The notes below the pieces were generated by a model. That model ran no database searches and was not told the origin of the DNA. It saw only the letters and a list, made by a program, of their open reading frames with translations. Positions 12,762 through 21,180 of a stretch of 64,000 nucleotides of DNA are shown one piece after another (the first letter of the stretch is position 1; every line of letters begins with the position of its first letter). The translations under genes were made by a program, and so were the position numbers. Origin of the DNA: Chamaea fasciata (Eukaryota; Chordata; Aves; Passeriformes; Sylviidae); contig JARCOQ010000002.1 in assembly GCA_029207755.1 (NCBI GenBank), positions 113,695,745-113,759,744 on the forward strand. Direction: 5' to 3'.

Positions 12762-14600
12762 CAATTGGAGTCATTTGGGCAAGCTTGGCACCTTTGCACT
12801 GCCCCTGCTTCCATCTCTGGCCATTCAGTGGTAATCAGCCTTTTTCCCGAATTTTCAGGTTTTTTCACTCGCGTGCTTTTTGGATCACATCTCCACTCCA
12901 GAGCGCTTGATCCACTTTATCCTCTGATTTCCAGATTTCATTCCCTTTCCCGAAAGGAAGGCTTTCCCTTTCGGGAAAGGGAATGAAATCTGCTGATTTC
13001 AATGAGCAATAATTGGGCAAGCTTCGGTCCATGTCCTTGCACTTCTGCTCATCCCATCTGCTTTTATGATTTTCACCTGGCCGCATAAATATTCCTGCTT
13101 TTTTTCTTTGTTTTTCGTGACATTTTATTCATATCAATTCTTCTCCACTCTCTTTCTATGCATGTCTTCCCTGAGTTCAGGATTTCAATTGGAGTCATTT
13201 GGGCAAGCTTGGCACCTTTGCACTGCCCCTGATTTCATCTCTGGCCATTCGGTGCTAATTGCACAGTTTCCAGATTTTCTCGTATTTTTTCACTTGCGTG
13301 CTTTTTGGATCACATCTGCTCTCCAGAGCGCATGATCCCCTTTTGTTCTCTGATTTCCAGATATCATTCCCTTTCCTAGAAAGAAGGCGTTCCCTTTTGG
13401 GAAAGGGAATGTAATCTGCCCATAGCAATGAGCAATAATTGGGGAAGCTTTGGTCCTTGTCGCTGCACTTCTGCTCATCCCATTTGCTTTTATGGTTTTA
13501 ACCCAGCGTCCAAAATTTTCCTTATTTTATTTCTCTTTTTTTCGTAACATTTCATTCATGTCAATTCTTCTCCACTCTCTATGCATATCTTCCCTGAGTT
13601 CAGGATTTCAATTGGAGTCATTTGGGCAAGCTTGGCACTTTTGCACTGCCCCTGCTTTCATCTCTGGCCATTCGGTGCTAATTGCGCAGTTTCCGGATTT
13701 TCTCGGATTTTCTCACTTGCGTGCTTTTTGGATCACATCTCCACTCCAGAGCGCTTGATCCACTTTATCCTCTGATTTCCAGATTTCATTCCCTTTCCCG
13801 AAAGGAAGGCTTTCCCTTTCGGGAAAATGAATGAAGTCTGCTGATTTCAATGAGCAATAATTGGGCAAGCTTTGGTCCATGTCCCTGCACTTCTGCTCAT
13901 CCCATCTGCTTTTATGGTTTTCACCAGGCCTCAAAACCTTTCCTTTTTTTTCTTTGTTTTTTTTGACATTTCATGGATTTCAATTTTTCTCCAATCTCTT
14001 TCTATGCATGTCTTCCCTGAGTTCAGGATTTCAATTGGAGTCATTTGGGCAAGCTTGGCACCTTTGCACTGCCCCTGCTTTCATCTAAGCCCTTCGGTGC
14101 TAATCAGCCTTTTTTCCTGAATTTTCAGGTTTTTTCACTCGCGTGCTTTTTGTATCACATCTCCACTCCAGAGCGCTTGATCCACTTTATCCTCTGATTT
14201 CTAGATATCATTCCCTTTCCAGAAAGGAAGGCTTTCCCTTTCGGGAAAGGGAATGAAATCTGCCCATTTCAATGAGCAATAATTTGGCAAGCATCAGTCC
14301 ATGTCCTTGTTCTTCTGCTCATCCCTTTTGCTTTTATGGTTTTCACCCGGCCTCCAAAACTTTCCTTCTTTCATTTGTCTTTATTTTTTTTCTCCTGACA
14401 TTTGATTTCGGTCAATTCTTCTCCAATCTCTTTCTGTGCATGTCTTCCCTGGCTTCAGGATTTCAGTGGGAGTCATTTGGGCAAACTTGGCAGTTTTGCA
14501 CTGCCCTTCCTATCGTTTCAAGCCATTTGGTTTTTATCGGCATTTTCTCAGTATTTTCAGGTTTTTTCACTGGCGAATCAGATGAGTAGAATTGAAGCAA
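12762..14600 (+). repeat. Partial 8-mer unit and degraded array edge
   Basis: Four monomers (12762, 13186, 13609, 14032) follow the 8-mer order and then degrade. The monomer at 13609 follows a small deletion in the CTCTTTCTATGCAT region. The one at 14032 changes type at about 14,087, and the last recognisable anchor (14464) carries several substitutions. The array ends near 14,600 at an orientation switch. Confidence 0.8.
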
Positions 14601-14608
14601 CATAGACT
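14570..14608. other. Satellite orientation-switch junction
   Basis: Left of this point the monomers read on the + strand; from 14,609 (GAAGCTTGCCCAATTATTGC) they read on the - strand. The intervening bases (around GATGAGTAGAATTGAAGCAA) match neither orientation of the monomer. The junction marks an inversion or a rearranged array boundary. Confidence 0.85.
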
Positions 14609-15680
14609 GAAGCTTGCCCAATTATTGCTCATTGAAATCAGCAGATTTCATTCCCTTTCCTGAAAGGGAAAGCCTTCTTTTTGGGAAAGGGATTGATATC
14701 TGGAATTCAGAGAACAAAGTGAATCAAGCGTTCTGGAGAGGAGATGACATCCAAACAGCACGCGAGTGAAAAAACCTGAAAATTCTGGAAAAAGGCCGAT
14801 GAGCACCGAATGGCCAGAGATGAAAGGAGGGGCAGTGCAAAGGTGCCAAGCTTGCCCAAATGACTCCAGTTGAAATCCTGAACTCAGGGAAGACATGCAC
14901 AGAAAGAGAGTGGAGAAGAATTGACAGAAATGAAATGTCAGAAAAAAAAAGAGAAATAAAATAAGGAAAATTTTGGACCCTGGGTTAAAACCATAAAAGC
15001 AAATGTGATGAGCAGAAGTACAAGGACATGGACTGAAGCTTGCCAAATTAGTGCTCATTGAAATCAGGAGATTTCATTCCCTTTCCCAAAAGGGAATGAA
15101 ATGTGGAAATCAGTGGATAAAGTGAATCAAGCGCTCTGAAGTGAAGATGTGAGCCAAAGAGCACGCGAGAGAAAAAACCTGAAAATTCTGGAAAAAGGCT
15201 GATTAGCACTGAATGGCCTGAGATGAAAAGAGGGACAGTGCAAAGATGCCAAGCTTGCCCAAATGACTCCAATTTAAATCCTGAACTCAGGGAAGACATG
15301 CATGGAAAGAGAGTGGAGAAGAATTGACAGAAATTAAATGTCACAAAAAAAAGAGAAATAAAATAAGGAAAATTTTGGACGCTGGATTAAAACCATAAAA
15401 GCAAATGGGATGAGCAGAAGTGCAGCGACAAGGACCAAAGCTTGCCCAATTATTGCTCATTGAAATGGGCAGATTACATTCGCTTTCTCGAAAGGGAATA
15501 AAATCTGGAAATGAGAGGATAAAGTGGATCAAGCGCTCTGGAGAGGAGGTGTCATCCAAGAAGCACGTGAGTGAAAAAAATTGAAAATTCTGGAAAAAGC
15601 TCCATTAGCACTTAATGGCCTGAGATGAAAAGAGGGCAAGTGCAAAGGTGCCAAGCTTGCTCAAAATTACTTCAATTGAA
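14609..15680 (-). repeat. Inverted, divergent satellite monomers
   Basis: Reverse-complement anchors (GCCAAGCTTGCCCAAATGAC and variants) occur near 14,845, 15,248 and 15,651, spaced about 403 bp. These monomers are shorter and more divergent than those in the main array, and the hairpin is shortened (for example 15,066-15,100). They look like older relics no longer homogenised with the main array. Confidence 0.92.
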
Positions 15681-16136
15681 TGTCTTTTTCGTGATGGCCA
15701 CTACACTCCAAATGCTTCCTCAAAAACCTCAGAGGGTCTGCGGTGGTAGCACCATGGTCTGTTGAGGTCTCTCTTACCTATTCTATTTGGGAATCCTTTG
15801 GGCATTTCCACACAGCCCTGCCTCTTTGTCACTTCATTCTGTGGTTCTGCCTCACTCCTTTTTGTCCCTCTGTCGGTCACCAAGCCCTGTTTTTCCCTCA
15901 TACAGTGGCTTACCTTATCTGTCCTTCGCAACTCTTCCTGTCCATTCATCCTCACAGCTTGACCAGCAGACTCCAACTGACTGACTACCAACTACCTCAC
16001 TCTCTTATCACACCCATAACTGTGACATCACACCTGTACTCAAGCTTTGGAAATTAAAACAGCTGCAATATATCTGAGGCAGGATTGCCTTTAGCACTGT
16101 CTGCATCTGTCTTTCCAAACTGAAACGCTGCAGTGT
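15681..16136. repeat. Unidentified 455-bp sequence in inverted satellite, copy A
   Basis: Between two satellite segments lies about 455 bp with no resemblance to the monomer. It begins TGTCTTTTTCGTGATGG and includes a C/T-rich middle and an ATTAAA motif near 16,054. It begins with TG and a CA dinucleotide lies near its end (16131-16132), as in LTRs, but no target-site duplication is seen and it replaces part of a monomer. Short open frames cross it on both strands with no recognisable product. Copy B lies 1,682 bp downstream. Confidence 0.8.
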
Positions 16137-17362
16137 GGGAAGAAATCCACAGAAACAGCCTAGAGAAGAATAGAGAGAACAGAAATGTCAAAAAATGAAT
16201 CAGAAAAATTTGGAACCCAGGAAAAGACCATAAGGGCGAAAGGGATGAACAGAAGTGCAGCAACAAAGACCAAAGCTTGCCCAATTATTGCTCATTGAAA
16301 TGGGCAGATTTCATTCCCTTTCCCGAAAGAGAAAGCCTTCTTTCTGGGAAAGGGAATGATATCTGGAAATCAGAGACCAAAGGGGATCAATTGCTCTGGA
16401 AAGCAGATATGATCCAAAAAGCACGCAAGTGAGAAAATCCGAGAAAATCCGGAAACTGCGCAATTAGCACCAAATGGCCAGAGATGAAAGCAGGGGCAGT
16501 GCAAAGGTGCCAAGCTTGCCCAAATGACTCCATTGAAATCCTGAACTCAGGGAAGACATGCATAGAAAGAGATTGGAGAAAAATTGAAATCCATGAAATG
16601 TCAAAAAAAACAAAGAAAAAAAAGGAAAAGTTTTGAGGCCTGGTGAAAACCATAAAAGCAGAGGGGATGAGCAGAAGTGCAGGGACATGGACCAAAGCTT
16701 GCCCAATTATTGCTCATTGAAATCAGCAGATTTCATTCCCTTTCCCGAAAGGGAAAGCCTTCCTTTCGGGAAAGGGAATGAAATCTGGAAATCAGAGGAT
16801 AAAGTGGATCAAGCGCTCTGGAGTGGAGATGTGATCCAAAAAGCAGGCGAGTGAAAAAACCTGAAAATTCTGGAAAAAGGCTGATTACCACTGAATGGCC
16901 AGAGATGAAAGCAGGGGCAGTGCAAAGGTGCCAAGCTTGCCCAAATGACTCCATTGGAATCCTGAACTCAGGGAAGACATGCATAGAAAGAGAGTGGAGA
17001 AGAATTGACAGAAATTAAATGTTACTAAATAAAAGGGAAATAAAAGGAGGAAAATTTCGGAGGCCGGGTTAAAACCATAAAAGCAAAAGGGATGAGCAGA
17101 AGTGCAGCGACAAGGACCAAAGCTTGCCCAATTATTGCTCATTGCAATGGGCAGATTTCATTCCCTTTCTCGATAGGGAATAAAATCTGGAAATCAGAGG
17201 ATAAAGTGGATCAAGCGCTCTGGAGAGGAGATGTGATTCCAAAAGCATGCGAGTGAAAAAACTTGAGAAAATCTGGAAAATCTCCATTAGCACTGAATGG
17301 CCTGAGATGAAAGGAGAGGCAGTGCAAAGGTGCCAAGCTTGCTCAAAATTACTTCAATTGAA
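16137..17362 (-). repeat. Inverted satellite monomers between the two 455-bp inserts
   Basis: Reverse-complement anchors lie near 16,507, 16,931 and 17,334. One monomer (about 16,290-16,740) resembles the main-array type closely, including the hairpin near 16,735-16,790. The rest are divergent. There is no gene content. Confidence 0.92.
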
Positions 17363-17818
17363 TGTCTTTTTCGTGATGGCCACTGCACTCCAAATGCTTC
17401 TTCAAAAACCTCAAAGGGTCTGCGGTGGTAGCACTATGTTCTGTTGAGGTCTCTCTTACCTATTCTATTTGGGAATCCTTTGGGCATTTCCACACAGCCC
17501 TGCCTCTTTGTCACTTCATTCTGTGGTTCTGCCTCACTCCTTTTTGTCCCTCTGTCGGCCACCAAGCCCTGTTTTTCCCTCATACAGTGGCTTACCTTAT
17601 CTGTCCTTCGCAACTCTTCCTGTCCATTCATCCTCACAGCTTGACCAGCAGACTCCAACTGACTGACTACCAACTACCTCACTCTCTTATCACACCCAGA
17701 ACTGTGACATCACACCTGTACTCAATCTTTGGAAATTAAAACAGCTGCAATATATCTGAGGCAGGATTGCCTTTAGCACTGTCTGCATCTGTCTTTCCAA
17801 ACTGAAACGCTGCAGTGT
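17363..17818. repeat. Unidentified 455-bp sequence, copy B
   Basis: This is a second copy of the 15,681-16,136 sequence at an offset of exactly 1,682 bp, with roughly eight differences in the first 370 bases (for example A/G at the sixth base of GCCACTACAC versus GCCACTGCAC). Flanking satellite on both sides is shared, so the duplicated unit is satellite plus insert and not two independent insertions. Confidence 0.88.
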
Positions 17819-18315
17819 GGGAAGAAATCCACAGAAACAGCCTAGAGAAGAATAGAGAGAACAGAAATGTCAAAAAATGAATCAGAAAAATTTGGAACCC
17901 AGGAAAAGACCATAAAAGCAAAAGGGATGAGCAGAAGTGCCGGGACAAGGACCAAAGCTTGCCCAATTATTGCTCATTGAAATCAGCAGATTTCATTCCC
18001 TTTCCTGAAACGGAAAACCTTCCTTTCGCGAATGTGAATGATATCTGGAAATCAGAGAACTAAGTGGAGCAAGCGCTCTGGAGAGGGTATATGATCCTAA
18101 AAGCACGCGAGTGAAAAAACCTGAAAATTCTGGAAAAGGCTGATTAGCACTGATTGGCCTTAGATGAAAGCAGGGGCAGTGCAAAGGTGCCAAGCTTGCC
18201 CAAATGACTCCAATTGAAATCCTGAAGCCAGGGAAGACATGCACAGAAAGAGATTGGAGAAGAATTGACAGAAATGACATGTCAGAATAAAAGAAAGACA
18301 TATAAAAAAAGAAAA
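17819..18315 (-). repeat. Inverted satellite left of the nested retroviral insertion
   Basis: A reverse-complement monomer (anchor near 18,189) leads up to the solo LTR at 18,316. The same monomer resumes at 25,648 with the GAAAATTTTGGA-type segment split between the two sides, which shows that the retroviral block inserted into existing satellite. Confidence 0.92.
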
Positions 18316-18542
18316 TGTTGGGGGTTATGTTTGTTCCTTCTTTCTCTATAGAATTTTTTCCCCACAAGTTGCCAAGGAGATCATGTGTTGGATACTTGAG
18401 AGTACTTAACCGAAACAAAGAGGTGGACAAAATGTGGAAGGGGGAGATAACGACGGTAAAAGACAAAGCTTGAGGCAGCTGCCTGCTTTTCTTTTTCCTG
18501 CGTTCGGGGAGACGCGTGTCTGCCGCTCCACGAGGAGCTCAG
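18316..18542 (+). mobile_element. Solo LTR of an avian ERV, left part (interrupted)
   Basis: It starts TGTTGGGGGTTATG in satellite DNA and aligns with the first part of the complete ERV's LTR, with many differences (for example TATAGAATTTTTTCC versus GGGGAATTTTTTCC). It is cut at 18,542 by insertion of the full ERV and continues at 25,088. Flanking bases are (G)AAAA on the left and (C)AAAA on the right of the whole element, a probable 4-5 bp target duplication. There is no internal retroviral sequence of its own, so it is a solo LTR made by LTR-LTR recombination. Confidence 0.9.
18538..18542 (+). repeat. 5-bp target-site duplication, left
   Basis: CTCAG immediately precedes the 5' LTR at 18,543 and is repeated immediately after the 3' LTR at 25,088-25,092. 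Five-base duplications are usual for class III (ERVL-like) elements; class II elements usually make six. Confidence 0.85.
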
Positions 18543-19211
18543 TGTTGGGGGTTGGGTTTGTTCCTTCTTTCTCTGGGGAATTTTTTCCCCACGGGTTGCC
18601 AAGAGGACCGGGTGTTGGATACTTGAGAGTGCTTGGCTGAAACAAAGAGATGGACAAAAGGTGGAAGGGGGAGATAACGCAGGTAAAAGACACAGCTTGA
18701 GGCAGCTGCGTGCTTTTCTGCTTCCGGCGTTCGGGAGACGCGTGTCGGCCGCTCCTCGAGGATCTCAGCCGCCGCAAAGCCCGCCGAGCAGAAGCTGCGC
18801 CGCTTTTCTGCCTCGCCTTCAAGCTGCTTCGGCGCTGCTCCTCTTGCTGCAGCGTAACCCTGCACTCCCTGCGCTGCTGGGACATCCTGCCCCTGCCTGC
18901 CGGGACACCCTGCCATCCCAGCTACCAGCCCAGGACTTTTCCACTGTTCCAGCTTGGTGCTCTGAGAATCCTGCAGGGACACCGAAACCAAACTGCCCTG
19001 AGTTTTGTGAAACAAAGCCCTCAAGGTTCTTAGTACTGTTGTCGTTTGTCATTAATGCTGTAGTTGTTTGGTGGGGGGGAGTTTTTTTTGTGTTTGTTTG
19101 CTTTGTATTACATACTAGTAAAGAACTGCTATTCCTATTTCCCAAATCTTTGCCAAAGAGCCTCTGATTGTAATTTTACCTAGCAAATACCTGTCTTCCT
19201 AAACCAAGACA
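18543..19211 (+). mobile_element. 5' LTR of the ERV
   Basis: It begins TGTTGGGGGTTGGG, ends CCAAGACA, and is 669 bp long. Compared with the 3' LTR there are 18 substitutions and one T-tract length difference. In 14 of the 18 this LTR has G where the 3' LTR has A; there is no case of the reverse. The remaining four are two C/T at CpG sites and two T/C. The G+C-rich block at about 18,740-18,910 is probably U3/R promoter sequence, but no TATA box or polyadenylation site was assigned with confidence. Confidence 0.95.
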
Positions 19212-19216
19212 GATTT

Positions 19217-19234
19217 TGGCGCCCAACGTGGGGC
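19217..19234 (+). promoter_or_regulatory. Primer-binding site, tRNA-Lys1,2 type
   Basis: TGGCGCCCAACGTGGGGC, five bases after the end of the 5' LTR, is the 18-base complement expected for the 3' end of tRNA-Lys1,2, the primer used for example by Mason-Pfizer monkey virus, visna and foamy viruses. It is intact and fixes the LTR boundary and the direction of the element. Confidence 0.95.
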
Positions 19235-19338
19235 TTGAAGGCACTGAGAAAAGAAAAGAGAAGAGAAATAGCAGTTCTTAACTAACCTAGTACTTTCTTT
19301 TGTGTGCGTTAAATATAAAAACCTCATTAGGCTGCATC
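19235..19338 (+). other. ERV leader between primer site and gag
   Basis: This is about 100 bp of purine-rich then mixed sequence (GAGAAAAGAAAAGAGAAGAG near 19,245). No clear splice donor or packaging hairpin was identified. The gag frame is closed by TAA at 19,279 and TAG at 19,288, so the first usable ATG in frame is at 19,339. Confidence 0.6.
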
Positions 19339-21180
19339 ATGTGGTCTAACTTAGCCTGGTTTGGGTGGCATGTGGTTGTGGCTGTATTCCTTCCATTTGC
19401 AGGCCCTTATCTAAACATGGGCCCTATAACTAAGGCTACTGTGACTGTCATCCAGTTTATTTTATGGCTTAATAAAGTGAAGAACTCATAGATTTTTAAT
19501 TTCCTCTGGAAGGCAGGCACATAGATTCAGGGCTATCGTACACTAATTATGTGTTTTTGGAGTTACTTTAACAATGGTACCTACTGTGAAGAAATGACAC
19601 CAAAAGAAGTTTCTTTTTCCCAACCCTTTACTCATCTCTTTGAGTCTGCCCCACCAGTTTTTGAAGAGTTTAAATCCTCTCTGAATGCTAATGATATCAT
19701 ACAATGGCTGGTGCTGCTAATATGCGTATTCTGTTTAGCATTCAGAGATAAAGGAAGATTGACCTAAATAACCACCCTGATACCTACCCCACAAAATAGA
19801 GATGATACCCCAAAGCCTGACTCTGCCCCACAGCCTGCCTCAGAAAAGACCCACCCAGATTGAGTTGAGGCTCTGGTAAAAGAGATACATGAGATGGGCC
19901 AAATGCTGAAAGAGTACATTTCCCCAGCTCATGAAAAACCCTCCCCCTGCCCCGAGAAGGCAGAGACTGATAGTGCAGCAGTGGAACCCACAGATGTTAC
20001 AACTGTCCAGGTTCCAGCTGAACCACAAGAGCAGCCACAGCCAGCAGCAGTCGCCCCTGTGAAAACAAGGAAGTGTAAAGTGAAATCGTCAGATCCTGAT
20101 ATTAAGGGTAAGAAAAGAGGGTCCTCACAATCCACAGAAGAGCCACAGGTTGAGATCATCACTGAGTCCCTGACATATGAAAGTCTACGTAATCTGCAAA
20201 AAAATATTGCACGATGAGGACGTGAGGCTTATACAGCCTGGCTACTTCGAGTCTGGGACCTTATGGGTACAAGTGTGCAACTAGATAGTGCTGAAGCAAG
20301 GAATTTAAGACCCTTGACCCAGGACTCAGATATAAATCAGGTATTTGTAAAAGAGCAAAGGCCCCTTCCCCTTTGGGAACGACTTCTAATGAGTGTGAGA
20401 AAGAGATTTGTCCACAGAGACAGAATGCAAGAGCACAACAATAGAATGCGATAGAAGACCCTTGAAGAAAAAATCCAACAGTTGAGAGAAGTGGCAGTAT
20501 TGAAAGTACTTTTTAGAAAAACCGGACAGCATGATAATGACCCCGACAAAGTTAAATGCACAGGGCACATGTTGTAGAATCTGGCAACTCATAGACCATC
20601 CCAATACGCCACATTCATCGCAACAATTAATGCCGAGGATAACCGAGAGACAGTGGGTTCTGTTGCCAACAAGCTCAAAAATTATGAAAGTATGATCAGT
20701 GGCCCAATGCAAGCTCATGTCTCTGCGGTGGTGAAGGAACTCAAAGAGGAGATAAAGGAGGTGAGAGAAGAGATGAGAAAGAACAGTTCCCATGTAGCAC
20801 CGGTGCGAGTCACAAGCCCCAAAATCAGAGCCCAACATCCCCCAGCGAGAGAGAGAGAGTACACCCCTCGAGCTGACCTGTGGTTTTATCTGCGGGACCA
20901 TGGAGAAGACATAGGAGCGTGGCATGGGAAACCTACTTCTGTCCTGGCAGCACGAGTACGTGAGCTCAAAGAAAGAAACGCTAACAGAGGGAGTTCCACT
21001 AGAATGAAGGTAGCCTCAGCCTCCCATAAGCAAGCTACCAGGTATTACAGAAGTAAGAATGCTGTGTCAAATTCCCTTGAAAAAACCTCTACCATGTATG
21101 TCCAAGAAAAGAATAATAACCAGTGCTAGAGGGGCCCTGCCTCTAGCCAAGAAGAAGCACAAGAAAATCAAGTTTTTTAA
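19339..21180 (+). pseudogene. gag: ERV gag, disrupted by point-mutation stops
   Basis: The product would be the capsid precursor. The frame starts at ATG 19,339 and is broken by stops at 19489, 19522, 19765, 19861, 20215, 20452, 20575 and 21127 (the last, or TAA 21178, may be the true gag end), with no frameshift seen. The N-terminal part has two strongly hydrophobic stretches (about 19,350-19,480 and 19,690-19,745). Then follow a Pro/Ala/Glu-rich region (about 19,780-20,060), a Lys-rich stretch, a charged helical region likely to be a coiled coil (about 20,650-20,780), and a conserved-looking block with LWFYLRDHGED near 20,878. No CCHC zinc knuckle is visible before the protease. Hydrophobic segments at the start of Gag and no zinc knuckle are unusual for orthoretroviruses and recall foamy-virus-like elements. 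Identity as gag rests on position and on pol continuing in the same frame. Confidence 0.8.

Larger units (their letters stand above)
1..14600 (+). repeat. Satellite array, about 425-bp monomer, direct orientation
   Basis: A conserved anchor (CAATTGGAGTCATTTGGGCA) recurs at 1, 424, 850, 1277, 1704, 2131, 2557, 2980, 3406, 3828, 4255, 4681 and on to 14032, with a last degraded one at 14464. Spacing is 422-427 bp, so about 34 monomers plus a partial one. Each monomer has the same order: anchor, a T-rich block, a hairpin built on CCTTTCCC/GGGAAAGG, a segment around GAGCAATAATTGGGCAAGC, a poly-T tract, then CTATGCATGTCTTCCC. Many short open frames repeat with the same period on both strands; they are by-products of the repeat and not genes. 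I do not recognise a named satellite family. Monomers after about 14,090 are visibly degraded, as expected at an array edge. Confidence 0.97.

Noticed and set aside
105..14120. Dozens of 62-125 codon open frames on both strands
   Set aside because: They recur with the satellite period in several frames at once and have no start context or domain; they are by-products of tandem repetition.
1..14600. CRISPR-like regular repeats
   Set aside because: The whole 425-bp unit is repeated with no short repeat/unique spacer structure, and the genome is vertebrate.
1..14600. CENP-B box in the satellite
   Set aside because: TTCG occurs near the hairpin and in AGCTTCGGTCCATG, but the required downstream A and CGGG positions do not match.
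15681..16136. Calling the 455-bp insert an LTR
   Set aside because: It begins TG and has CA near its end, but there is no target duplication and it replaces satellite sequence, so the call is not supported.
18406..19167. Long overlapping frames on both strands in the LTR (also 24360-24994)
   Set aside because: G+C-rich LTR sequence leaves open frames by chance; the same frames recur in both LTRs and are not conserved in the older solo LTR.
20386..20925. 179-codon - strand frame
   Set aside because: It is antisense to gag and lacks any domain.
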